DNA of 64,000 nucleotides from Paraburkholderia phenazinium (GTDB lineage: Bacteria > Pseudomonadota > Gammaproteobacteria > Burkholderiales > Burkholderiaceae): NCBI RefSeq assembly GCF_900100735.1, contig NZ_FNCJ01000003.1:1-64000 (forward strand), given 5' to 3'. This document shows positions 8,810 to 16,902 of the stretch, piece by piece (positions within the stretch are counted from its first letter, which is position 1; the number at the start of each line of letters is the position of its first letter). The translations under genes were made by a program, and so were the position numbers. Below the pieces are notes generated by a model, which made no database searches, had not been told where the DNA came from, and was given only the letters and a program-made list of their open reading frames with translations.

Positions 8810-11059
8810 GTGAGCTTCGACGCCTTCAAATGGTGGGCCGATTATTTCGCGGGCCACTACTACCACGGCATGCAGACCGCCACTGCCGTGGTGGCGGTGA
8901 TCATCCTGATCTCGAGCCTCGACGATCTGTTCATCGACGCGTGGTACTGGATACGCCGCACGTATCGCTATCTGACGATCGAGCGGCGTTACCGGCCGCT
9001 TACCGCCGAACAGCTCTATACGCGCGAACAGCAGCCGCTCGCCATTATGGTGCCGGCCTGGCAGGAGGACGGCGTGATCGGCGCGATGGTGTCGGATCTC
9101 GTGCGCGTGCTCGACTACCAGAACTACGCGGTGTTTGTGGGCACCTACCGCAACGATGCGGCGACGATTGCGGAAGTGGAGCGCATGCGGCGCCGCTACA
9201 AGCAACTGCATCGTGTCGAGGTGCCGCATGACGGACCCACCTGCAAGGCCGACTGCCTGAACTGGATCATCCAGGCCATCTTCCGTGACGAAGAGGCGAG
9301 CGGCGTCGAATACGCCGGTGTCATCATGCATGACAGCGAGGACGTGCTGCATCCGCTCGAGCTGCGCTTTTTCAACTATCTGTTGCCGCGCAAGGACATG
9401 ATCCAGTTGCCGGTCGCGTCGCTCGAAAGAAACTGGTACGAACTGGTTGCCGGCACGTATATGGACGAGTTCGCCGAGTGGCACGCGAAAGACCTGGTGG
9501 TACGCGAGAGCCTTTCGGGCGCCGTTCCGTCGGCAGGGGTGGGCACGTGTTTTTCGCGGCGGGCGATTCTCGGCCTGTGCGAGGCGACCCAGAATCAGCC
9601 GTTCAACACGGAGACGCTGACCGAGGACTACGACGTGGGTGAGCGGCTCGGCCGTATGGGCATGCAGTCGATCTTCGCGCGCTTTCCGGTGCAGTTCTCG
9701 ACGCGCCGCAAGTCGTGGTTCGGCCTCGGCCCCGAGCGCGATGTGACGGTGACAATGCCCCTCTGTGTGCGCGAGTTTTTCCCCAACACGTTTCGCACCG
9801 CTTACCGGCAACGCGCACGCTGGACCCTCGGCATCGGCCTGCAGGGCTGGCAGCAGACCGGCTGGAAGGGCTCGCTCGGCAATCGTTATCTGCTGGCGCG
9901 CGACCGCAAGGGTATCGTCACCGCGTTCGTCGGCATTGTGGCGTATGCGCTGCTGATCCAGTTCCTGTTCTTCACCTACGCCGATATGCTCGGCTACATG
10001 CCGCATCTGATCGTATCGCCGTTCAACGAGTCGCGCTTTCTGATCGCCGTGTTGTGGGCGAACGGCTTTGCCTTCCTGCTACGCATCGTGCAGCGCGTGT
10101 ATTTCGTCACCCGCCTGTATGGCTGGGAGCATGGCGTGTTGTCGGTGCCGCGCATGGTCGTGGGCAACTTCGTCAATTTCGTGGCCGTCGCGCGGGCGTG
10201 GAAGCTGTTTATCGGGCACCTGTTCACCGGCACGCGGCTGGTGTGGGACAAAACCATGCACGACTTTCCGTCATCGGACGGTTTCGACGACCACATCCCG
10301 CGTCTCGGCGAATTGCTGGTGTCGTGGCAGGCAGTGGGCGCGGAACACATCGAAAAGGCGCTCGGCGACGACTACGCCAAGGAGGCGCCCTTGGGCCGCG
10401 TGTTGATGGCGCACGGTTGGCTCGACGAGGAGACGCTCGCCGAGGCGATCGCGTTCCAGGCCGATCTGCCGCGCGGACGGCTCGACGCTGCGCTGCTGAA
10501 GGCCCATGCGGCGCAGTTGCCGCTCGAATTGATCGTGCGCAACCGGGTCTTGCCACAGGGGTTAGATGCCGCTGGTAACGCGGTGCTGCTGGTGGCGAGC
10601 CCGCCGACCGAGGAGGTACGCGCCGTCCTGCGGACGGCGCTCGCGCAAGCATTCGTGCTGCGGATCGTGCGCGAAGGTGAGATTGCGGACGGCTTGCGCT
10701 TGCTGCTTGGAGTGCCGGTGGTGGCGCGTCCTGCTGGGGAGCGTGCTGCGCCGTCTGCGGTTGCCGGCACAGGGACAGGCGAAGACGTCGGCCAGACGCT
10801 GCTATCAATGCCGCCATCGACGCCATCAACGACGCCGTCATTAACGCCCCAGTCGGTGCCGCTGCTTGGCGATCTGCTGATCGAGCGCGGCTATGTGCGG
10901 CGAGCGGCGTTCGAAGCGGCGCTGCAGCGCTATCGTCCGGACGCGCATGGCCGCATTGGCGACTACATGGTCGCGCGTGGTGTGATTTCGAACGACGCGC
11001 TCCATCGCGCGATTGAGGAACAGCAGCGCTTGCGTGACGAGGTGACAGCCGCGCGATGA
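8810..11059 (+). CDS. nfrB: NfrB-type glycosyltransferase with C-terminal MshEN-like (c-di-GMP) modules
   Basis: 749 residues from GTG 8810, two bases after the previous stop. An N-terminal membrane segment precedes a GT2 catalytic domain with an acidic DSEDVL motif, TEDYD, and QRARW, the usual processive beta-glycosyltransferase set. Several membrane helices follow (about 375-490). The tail holds two MshEN-like segments: RLGELLVSW...LGRVLMAHG (about 496-555) and LGDLLIERG...IGDYMVARG (about 683-742). They are separated by a Ser/Thr/Pro linker. MshEN motifs of the type RLGxxLxxxG bind c-di-GMP, and E. coli NfrB is activated this way. The protein should polymerise and export a sugar chain from UDP-activated precursor at the inner membrane. 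It overlaps nfrA by ATGA. Confidence 0.88.
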   Translation: MSFDAFKWWADYFAGHYYHGMQTATAVVAVIILISSLDDLFIDAWYWIRRTYRYLTIERRYRPLTAEQLYTREQQPLAIMVPAWQEDGVIGAMVSDLVRVLDYQNYAVFVGTYRNDAATIAEVERMRRRYKQLHRVEVPHDGPTCKADCLNWIIQAIFRDEEASGVEYAGVIMHDSEDVLHPLELRFFNYLLPRKDMIQLPVASLERNWYELVAGTYMDEFAEWHAKDLVVRESLSGAVPSAGVGTCFSRRAILGLCEATQNQPFNTETLTEDYDVGERLGRMGMQSIFARFPVQFSTRRKSWFGLGPERDVTVTMPLCVREFFPNTFRTAYRQRARWTLGIGLQGWQQTGWKGSLGNRYLLARDRKGIVTAFVGIVAYALLIQFLFFTYADMLGYMPHLIVSPFNESRFLIAVLWANGFAFLLRIVQRVYFVTRLYGWEHGVLSVPRMVVGNFVNFVAVARAWKLFIGHLFTGTRLVWDKTMHDFPSSDGFDDHIPRLGELLVSWQAVGAEHIEKALGDDYAKEAPLGRVLMAHGWLDEETLAEAIAFQADLPRGRLDAALLKAHAAQLPLELIVRNRVLPQGLDAAGNAVLLVASPPTEEVRAVLRTALAQAFVLRIVREGEIADGLRLLLGVPVVARPAGERAAPSAVAGTGTGEDVGQTLLSMPPSTPSTTPSLTPQSVPLLGDLLIERGYVRRAAFEAALQRYRPDAHGRIGDYMVARGVISNDALHRAIEEQQRLRDEVTAAR

Positions 11060-13695
11060 TGAACTCCAAATCGAAGTGGCTGGCGCGTGGTGTGCGTCGC
11101 ATATCAGGCGTGTCTTCTGGCAGCTCTGTACGAGCATGGTCGCGGTTGTGCAATGGCGCGCCATGGATGTTGCTCGTGGGCGTGCTTTGGCTCGGCGCAC
11201 CGGCTTCCGCGCAGACCGTGCCGTCTGGCGGCAGCCAGCCGCTGCCGTTAAGCGGTGCGGCTTACCGGGTCGCGCAGCAAGGCTACGACGCCTACCAACG
11301 GCATGACTATGCAGCAGCCGAGACCCATGCGCGCGAGGCGATCCGCCAGCGGCCCGATCTCGCCTCGTTGCGACTCCTGCTGGCGAATGCGCAGGCGGCG
11401 CAGCGCCGCTATAGCGATGCTAGCCGTACGTTGAACGATGCCATCCGCCAGTTGGGACCGGATGCGGCGCTGGTGGCAAGGCGCCGTGCAGTGGATGCGC
11501 AGATCGCCGGCGCCACGTCGGCACGCAAGGGCGGCAATGGCCGTACGGCGGGACGTACTGTGGGACGCACGGCGGTTGTGGCCGGGGCCGGCTCGCCGGA
11601 TCAATTGACTGGGCGTGCCTACCTTGCCGCGCAGCGTGCGTACAAGGCATATGCGGACAAGGACTACGAGGGTGCGCTCAACGCAGTGAACGAAGCCGTT
11701 AGCTTGCGTCCCGACGTCCTGCGGCTGAGGTTGCTGGCGATCGATGCGGCCAATGCCGCAGGTGATCTCGATGCCGCCTGGCAAGAGGACCTCGATGCGG
11801 TGCAACGCTTCGGCGATAACGACGCGTTGCGCGGGCGGCGTTTGCTGATTGGTGCGCGGCTTGCGCCGAAGCCGGGCGGCGCGGCACTCGCTGCCTATCA
11901 GGGCGGCGCGTATGCGGAGGCCGCGACGCTGGCGCGTGAGGCGATTGGCTATGCGCCGGACAAGGCCGGCTACCGGATGCAACTGCTCGCCGCGCTGCTC
12001 GCGCAAAATGACCTGCCTGGGGCTGAGCAGGCCGCCACCGAGGCCATCGATGCGGGCATTCAACCCGCCGCGACGTTCCACGTGCTGCGCGGCTATGCAC
12101 GCGCCGCGCAAGGGCGTGCGATGGATGCGGATGCCGATTTCGCGCAGGCGCTGCAAGGATCCGCTGATACTGCAGCCAACGCAGCCAACGCAGCCAACGC
12201 AGGAAGCGAACGCGATGCGCGTATCACGCGCGCGATCGTCGCTGACGTATGGACCGCCGAAGGCGAGCCGCAGCGCGCGCTCGATCTGCTGGCGCCGCTC
12301 AAGCCGGCCGGCGACGATACCGACACGCTCATCGACGCACGCCGTTTCGAGGCGCGCCAGAAGCTGGCGTCTGCCGCGACGGGGCAAGCCAGCGCGGAAC
12401 CGTCGTTGCAGGTCGCGAACGCGGCGCGCCCGATCCTCGATTGCATTACCGACGCCTATGGTTCGTCCTGCTACGTATATCCAGCCGACCCGGGTTTCGC
12501 CGCGCGCCGTGCGTCGATTCTTGCCGCGCAGCGGGGCGACAAGGCGGCAGCGCTGGCCCATGCACGCGAGGCGGTGGCCGCCGCGCCACGCAACGCGCAG
12601 CACCGTGTCGAGCTGATCAATGCACTTGACGACGCGGGCGACCATCGGGGTGCGCAACAGGAAGCACGCGCGGCGCTGCACGACGGGCTGCTCGACGCGC
12701 TGCTGCCGCTGCAGGCCGCCTATATCGCACAGCGAGCCGGCAACGACCGCCGCGCGTTCGCTTACTTCGCACAGGCCGACGAGGCCGGACAACTGCCGGC
12801 GCGTGCGAGCGGCGACGCCGGTTACAGCGCGTACCGGGCCTGGTTCAATGAGGCGGCGGCGCGCTACATAGAGCGTGCGATCGACTATGGCACGGCGCCG
12901 CCCGACGGCGCTGCGCCCGCTACGCAGCAGCAGTTACAGGATCTGCGCAATGTGCACGCGGACGCGACCCGTACATGGGGTTTCACCACTTCGCTCAACT
13001 ATCGCGGCGCAGGCTTGCAGCCGGGTGTCGCAAGCGGTTCGGCGCCCGGCACCTACAACAACTGGCAGGCGGGTCTAGAAGGCTACTGGCGGCCGTTCGG
13101 CGCGCTCGGCGATCGCATGTTCGAGGTCTATGCCCGTGCGTACGACGACTTTGCCGCGAAGGGCAATGTGCCGAGCGGCATTTCGACCGCGCTCGGCGCT
13201 GTCGGCGTGCGCGCCAAGCCGTTTGAGTCGGTCGATGCGATCGTTGCGTTCGAACGTCTGATTCCGCTTGGATCACGTGCGCCCGAAGACTGGCTGCTGC
13301 GGCTCGCGTATTCGGGCGGCCTCGGCACCGAACGGCGCCTGGATGTGCCGTCGTGGTGGACCGTGCAGGATTACGCGGAAGTGGGTCACTACGTGAGCCA
13401 CGGCTGGAACTATGGCACCGGGTATGTCGAAGCGGGGCGTACCTACCGGCTCGATCAGATCAGCCCCAAGCTCACGGTGTTTCCGTACGGTGTGATCGGC
13501 GCTGACTACGATTCGAGTATCAATCACCAGATTCCGCTCGGCATGGGCGTCGGCGTGTCGACACGCTACTGGTTCCGCGACAGTTTCTATGACTCGCCGC
13601 GCTCGTTTGTCGATGTCTCCGTGCAGTACCGCTGGCGGATCACGGGGGACAATCGCGCGGGTGGGGTGTTCTTCGGCGCGGTTCTGTCCTATTGA
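11056..13695 (+). CDS. nfrA: NfrA-type outer-membrane TPR protein (glycan exporter / phage N4 receptor homologue)
   Basis: 879 residues. The start ATGATG overlaps the nfrB stop, so translation is probably coupled. A signal peptide ends near ASAQT. The middle (about 60-620) is a run of TPR-like helical pairs rich in Ala and Arg. The last 240 residues (from about TWGFTTSLNYRG to the terminal VLSY) have the alternating aromatic pattern of the NfrA C-terminal domain, expected to insert in the outer membrane. In E. coli NfrA is the phage N4 receptor and exports the NfrB-made glycan. The layout also resembles TPR-barrel exporters such as BcsC and PgaA. Three tandem copies of a 9-bp unit (12172-12198) encode Ala-Asn-Ala repeats. 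Confidence 0.85.
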   Translation: MMNSKSKWLARGVRRISGVSSGSSVRAWSRLCNGAPWMLLVGVLWLGAPASAQTVPSGGSQPLPLSGAAYRVAQQGYDAYQRHDYAAAETHAREAIRQRPDLASLRLLLANAQAAQRRYSDASRTLNDAIRQLGPDAALVARRRAVDAQIAGATSARKGGNGRTAGRTVGRTAVVAGAGSPDQLTGRAYLAAQRAYKAYADKDYEGALNAVNEAVSLRPDVLRLRLLAIDAANAAGDLDAAWQEDLDAVQRFGDNDALRGRRLLIGARLAPKPGGAALAAYQGGAYAEAATLAREAIGYAPDKAGYRMQLLAALLAQNDLPGAEQAATEAIDAGIQPAATFHVLRGYARAAQGRAMDADADFAQALQGSADTAANAANAANAGSERDARITRAIVADVWTAEGEPQRALDLLAPLKPAGDDTDTLIDARRFEARQKLASAATGQASAEPSLQVANAARPILDCITDAYGSSCYVYPADPGFAARRASILAAQRGDKAAALAHAREAVAAAPRNAQHRVELINALDDAGDHRGAQQEARAALHDGLLDALLPLQAAYIAQRAGNDRRAFAYFAQADEAGQLPARASGDAGYSAYRAWFNEAAARYIERAIDYGTAPPDGAAPATQQQLQDLRNVHADATRTWGFTTSLNYRGAGLQPGVASGSAPGTYNNWQAGLEGYWRPFGALGDRMFEVYARAYDDFAAKGNVPSGISTALGAVGVRAKPFESVDAIVAFERLIPLGSRAPEDWLLRLAYSGGLGTERRLDVPSWWTVQDYAEVGHYVSHGWNYGTGYVEAGRTYRLDQISPKLTVFPYGVIGADYDSSINHQIPLGMGVGVSTRYWFRDSFYDSPRSFVDVSVQYRWRITGDNRAGGVFFGAVLSY
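12172..12198 (+). repeat. Three tandem copies of a 9-bp unit within nfrA
   Basis: GCAGCCAAC occurs three times in a row and is preceded by a partial copy. Because the unit is nine bases, changes in copy number would keep the frame and only alter the length of an Ala/Asn-rich linker between TPR blocks. Confidence 0.8.
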
Positions 13696-13708
13696 TGGAG
13701 TGCTGCCA

Positions 13709-14653
13709 ATGAGGTCGAGTGTTGGGGGCCCACCAGTCGACGTGAATCGTGCGGACGGTAGCCACGCGGACGGCAACGTGGGCAAGAACGCGCGCGGCAT
13801 GGCGCTGCCACGGCTGCTGACTGCCGCGCTGTGCGCGCTCGCCGCTGCCGGTTGCGTGCCGACCTTGCCGGAGTCCGCCCACGCCGACGCTCTGGCGCAG
13901 GGCATCGTATGGCAGTTGGACAACGAGCATCTAAACCCGCATGGCGACTGGAATCGGCTCGGCGTCAGTGAGTTGCTGGTGCAATGGACCGCCGTCGACG
14001 ATGTCGCCTTCGTTGCGGGCACGGCTTTGCCGGCGCCGCGCGTGCCCGACTGGGTGCGGATTGCGAATGAGCCATGGGCGCGCGATGTGATCGTCGGCCT
14101 CGCCGGCTACGCGGACGAACAAAAGGCGCGCGCTCATGTGGCGGAACTGGTGGAGCGGTCGCTGCGGCTCGCTGCGGTGCGCCCGCCGGTGCATGTCACC
14201 GGCTGGTACTTTCCGGTAGAGGTGGATCCCAGTTGGACCGACGCGGCGAGCATCGCGCCGCAACTCGAACGTCTGCCAAAGCCACTCTGGATCAGCGTGT
14301 ACGACAACCGCAATATCGGCGGGGCGGCGCTCGCGCAGTGGCTCGGTAGCTGGCTGCCGGGCGATGTCGGCGTGCTGTTGCAGGACGGCTGCGGAGTCTA
14401 TGCGCGCGGCCCGGCAGCGGCACGTGAGTATGCGGACGCGCTGAGCGCAAAACTTGGCAACAAGCGCGTGCGCATCATTGCCGAAGCGTTCCGGCCGAAA
14501 CAGGGCGGTGGATTTCGTGCAGCCACAGCGGCCGAGCTTGCGCCGCAGCTAGAGGCATATCGAGGCTACCGGGTCTATCTGTTCGATGGACCCCATTACG
14601 TGTCCGACGAACTCGTAGAGGGTTTGCTGCAGCAAGGGGCGGCGTCGAAGTAG
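13709..14653 (+). CDS. Glycosidase-like lipoprotein (TIM-barrel, DUF4434-like) of the polysaccharide operon
   Basis: 314 residues from ATG 13709, which has a GGAG eight bases upstream. A second ATG at 13799 lies directly before the hydrophobic signal and is a possible alternative start. The signal ends in the lipobox AAAGC, so the protein should be a lipoprotein. The mature part has features of TIM-barrel sugar hydrolases: HVTGWYFPVEVDPSW with an exposed Glu, LWISVYDN, and LLQDGCGV with an Asp. These resemble DUF4434-type glycosidase-like proteins, though I cannot confirm the family without a search. It starts 13 bp after nfrA and closes the operon. The role I infer is trimming or releasing the exported glycan, as BcsZ and PgaB do in other synthase systems. 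Confidence 0.65.
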   Translation: MRSSVGGPPVDVNRADGSHADGNVGKNARGMALPRLLTAALCALAAAGCVPTLPESAHADALAQGIVWQLDNEHLNPHGDWNRLGVSELLVQWTAVDDVAFVAGTALPAPRVPDWVRIANEPWARDVIVGLAGYADEQKARAHVAELVERSLRLAAVRPPVHVTGWYFPVEVDPSWTDAASIAPQLERLPKPLWISVYDNRNIGGAALAQWLGSWLPGDVGVLLQDGCGVYARGPAAAREYADALSAKLGNKRVRIIAEAFRPKQGGGFRAATAAELAPQLEAYRGYRVYLFDGPHYVSDELVEGLLQQGAASK

Positions 14654-14675
14654 GGCGGACAATCTGGGCGGAACC

Positions 14676-14737
14676 TTCGGGTTTTCATACCTCGCTTCGT
14701 AAGGGCTATCACTCACGGGCCAGACGAGTCCTAAGAT
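14676..14737 (+). promoter_or_regulatory. PIP box / hrpII box with matched -10 (HrpX/HrpB-type promoter)
   Basis: TTCGG at 14676-14680, 15 bases, TTCGT at 14696-14700, 31 bases, then TAAGAT at 14732-14737. This matches the plant-inducible-promoter consensus TTCGB-N15-TTCGB-N30-32-YANNNT of Xanthomonas and the TTCG-N16-TTCG hrpII box of Ralstonia at every defined base and spacing. Such boxes are bound by the AraC-type regulators HrpX and HrpB, which switch on type III secretion genes. The -10 lies 121 bp before the start of the 14859 gene. No such regulator or secretion gene lies in the window. Confidence 0.75.
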
Positions 14738-14858
14738 GAACGCGCGGGTGGGCTCTTGTTCACCCGGCCAGATCCGCCGTGTTCACCTGAGGACGTAACG
14801 ACGCGAATCGCGAGGCAGGCCGCGTGTTACGCCGACCCCATCGTCGACGAGATATCCC

Positions 14859-16889
14859 ATGCTGAGTACTCGAAATATCGCTTCGCCCCCAGTGAGTGGG
14901 ACTAACAGCAACCCCGTCGACAGCCAGCAGACGCAGCAGAACAAGAAACCCGATACGCGGCCGCAGACCGATTCGAGCGCGGTGTCATCCGAGCGTGTCC
15001 GCTTGCAAGAGGGTTTGGCCGCGCAGGCGCAAGGCAGCACCAGTTCGTCTCGCGGCGGGGCGGCGTTCGCGGTGAGTACAGCGACATCCTCGACGCCCCA
15101 TGGCGGCGACGCATCGGCCAGACCTCCGCTGCCGCCAAAGTCGGCCAGGCGGATGCAATTGGCACGGGACGAGGCGCAACAGGGAGGGCTAGCGGGTTTG
15201 CCACAGACCACTGCCGTATCGGCGACACCCCCGCCCGTGCCGCCAAAGTCACCCCTGCGGGCGCAATTGGCACGGGACCCGGCACCGCAGCCACCTCGCG
15301 CACCACAAGAGCGGCCACAGACCTCGCAGGCCTCGCGGGCCTCGACATCGCAGCCAGCAAACCACACGGAGAGCGTCGCCGGCCCGTCGAACACAGGGCC
15401 GCGGGCTCCCCAGGAGCATCCGGCCGGCGACGCCGAAGCCGCTCCTGAGCAGAACACGGCCCCCGAAGATCCCGGCTTCAAACTGCCGGCCAAGCGCCAA
15501 CGACTGGGGCAACCTGTCGATCGCGACAAGCCGGGCTTTTCGCTGCTCGAAACCAACAAGCTGCGCCCGGGTGCATCCGTGGCGGCTGCGGTCGGCATCA
15601 GCACGCACACCACGGCAGGCGCGATGGAGGGGGCATTGGTGGGCGGCGGCATGACGGCAGCCCACGAAACGCTCGGCGCGGCGATCAACGGTCATGCGTT
15701 TTTCGCCGCGTCGGAGCGTAAGAAGCGCTACGGCACGCAGCTCGACAGCCTGCTGAAGGATGATCTGCAGAAGTTCGAGACCAAGCGAGCCAGCGGAGAC
15801 AAGTTCCATCCCGATACGCTAATCTTCAAGCGCAAGAATGCCATCAAGAAAGTCGGCGACGTGCGTAACGGCGGTGCGGCGCACAATAGCCACGTTGGGC
15901 TCGAATACGACATGGAGGCAGTGCAAAAGCTCGCCACCTCGGACGATCCCGCTTTGAAGACCGAGAGTGCTCACGCCAGGAATGTGCTGCTCACCGCATT
16001 CATTAAAGACGAAGTGTCGGGAAAGCAACGCAATCGCGCGGCGTATGAATTTATCCGCAATACCGTAGCAATCGGCGCCGCGACGGCGACTGCGATCGGC
16101 ACACATGGCGCGTCGGTGGCGGTGGCCGGTTCGCATGCGGCCGGTGTAGCCGCGGGCCAGCGCATCGCGGGTAGCGCGCTGTCGGGTGTCAGCTCGCTCG
16201 ATGTCGCGAAGGGTATTCGCGGCCTCAAGCAGCGTCTGCGCAACGACAAGGCGGAGGTGGTCGGCAGCCATGAGCTCCGGGCGCGTCACGCTTTTGCTGA
16301 GGAGTACGCAGGCCCGGACGCCACGGATGCGAACCAGCGCGTCATCGACGGTCTGGGCGACGGGAGCGACAAGCTGATCAAGGATGCTCATCTCGCGTTC
16401 CGTCAGGAGGCGCGGGCCAAGGCCAGCAAGGAGACCTTCGGCAGATTCTTCCCGGGTTCGATGATCAACGACAAGAAATCGACTGCCGCGAAGAAGGAAA
16501 CGCGCGATGTGGTGGGCAAGCACGCGTACGCCGTGGTCGACTACCACATGGGTACAAGCGACCCGGCTAAATCCCCCCGGCTTGCTGAACAGTGGAACCA
16601 GATCATGAGTAAGGAGGGCAGCACCCGCAAGTCGCGCGAGAAACAGTTCTCGGCGATGATCGATAACGATCCCGGTATGAAGACTGCGTATCAACTCCTA
16701 CGCGACACCGGCATGGGCCGTGGCGAATCGATCTACACGATGCAGCGGATGATCGAGATGTCGATGGAAAGGCGCATAGCGTCGAACCCGGCGATGAACA
16801 AGGTCGGCGGCAACCCCGATTTCGCCAAGGACGACGCCGAACAGAAAGCCACCACCAGCCGCTTGACGACAGCGTTCGCACGCCGTTGA
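14859..16889 (+). CDS. Candidate type III secreted effector, unknown family
   Basis: 676 residues with no family I recognise. The first 80 residues are rich in Ser, Thr, Gln, Asn and Pro and lack a Sec signal, as in type III secretion signals. Two copies of a Pro-rich unit about 36 residues apart carry RPPLPPKSARR (about 88-98) and PPPVPPKSPLR (about 124-134), followed by QLARD. These fit eukaryotic SH3-ligand motifs (PxxPxK). PRAPQE also occurs twice (about 146 and 181). A basic patch, LPAKRQRLG (about 209-217), resembles a monopartite nuclear localisation signal. Two Ala/Gly-rich stretches (about 238-278 and 405-445) and a charged helical C-terminus follow. The gene stands alone behind a PIP/hrpII promoter. 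Secretion and host role are inferred. Confidence 0.75.
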   Translation: MLSTRNIASPPVSGTNSNPVDSQQTQQNKKPDTRPQTDSSAVSSERVRLQEGLAAQAQGSTSSSRGGAAFAVSTATSSTPHGGDASARPPLPPKSARRMQLARDEAQQGGLAGLPQTTAVSATPPPVPPKSPLRAQLARDPAPQPPRAPQERPQTSQASRASTSQPANHTESVAGPSNTGPRAPQEHPAGDAEAAPEQNTAPEDPGFKLPAKRQRLGQPVDRDKPGFSLLETNKLRPGASVAAAVGISTHTTAGAMEGALVGGGMTAAHETLGAAINGHAFFAASERKKRYGTQLDSLLKDDLQKFETKRASGDKFHPDTLIFKRKNAIKKVGDVRNGGAAHNSHVGLEYDMEAVQKLATSDDPALKTESAHARNVLLTAFIKDEVSGKQRNRAAYEFIRNTVAIGAATATAIGTHGASVAVAGSHAAGVAAGQRIAGSALSGVSSLDVAKGIRGLKQRLRNDKAEVVGSHELRARHAFAEEYAGPDATDANQRVIDGLGDGSDKLIKDAHLAFRQEARAKASKETFGRFFPGSMINDKKSTAAKKETRDVVGKHAYAVVDYHMGTSDPAKSPRLAEQWNQIMSKEGSTRKSREKQFSAMIDNDPGMKTAYQLLRDTGMGRGESIYTMQRMIEMSMERRIASNPAMNKVGGNPDFAKDDAEQKATTSRLTTAFARR

Positions 16890-16902
16890 GACGAACGCGG
16901 CG

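Noticed and set aside
8483..10006. Long antisense open frame (507 codons) across nfrB
   Set aside because: Translation is His/Arg-rich with no domain; the glycosyltransferase motifs are on the plus strand.
11248..12792. Long antisense open frame (514 codons) across nfrA
   Set aside because: Typical high-GC shadow frame with Arg/Gly/His-rich translation; the plus strand has the real TPR protein.
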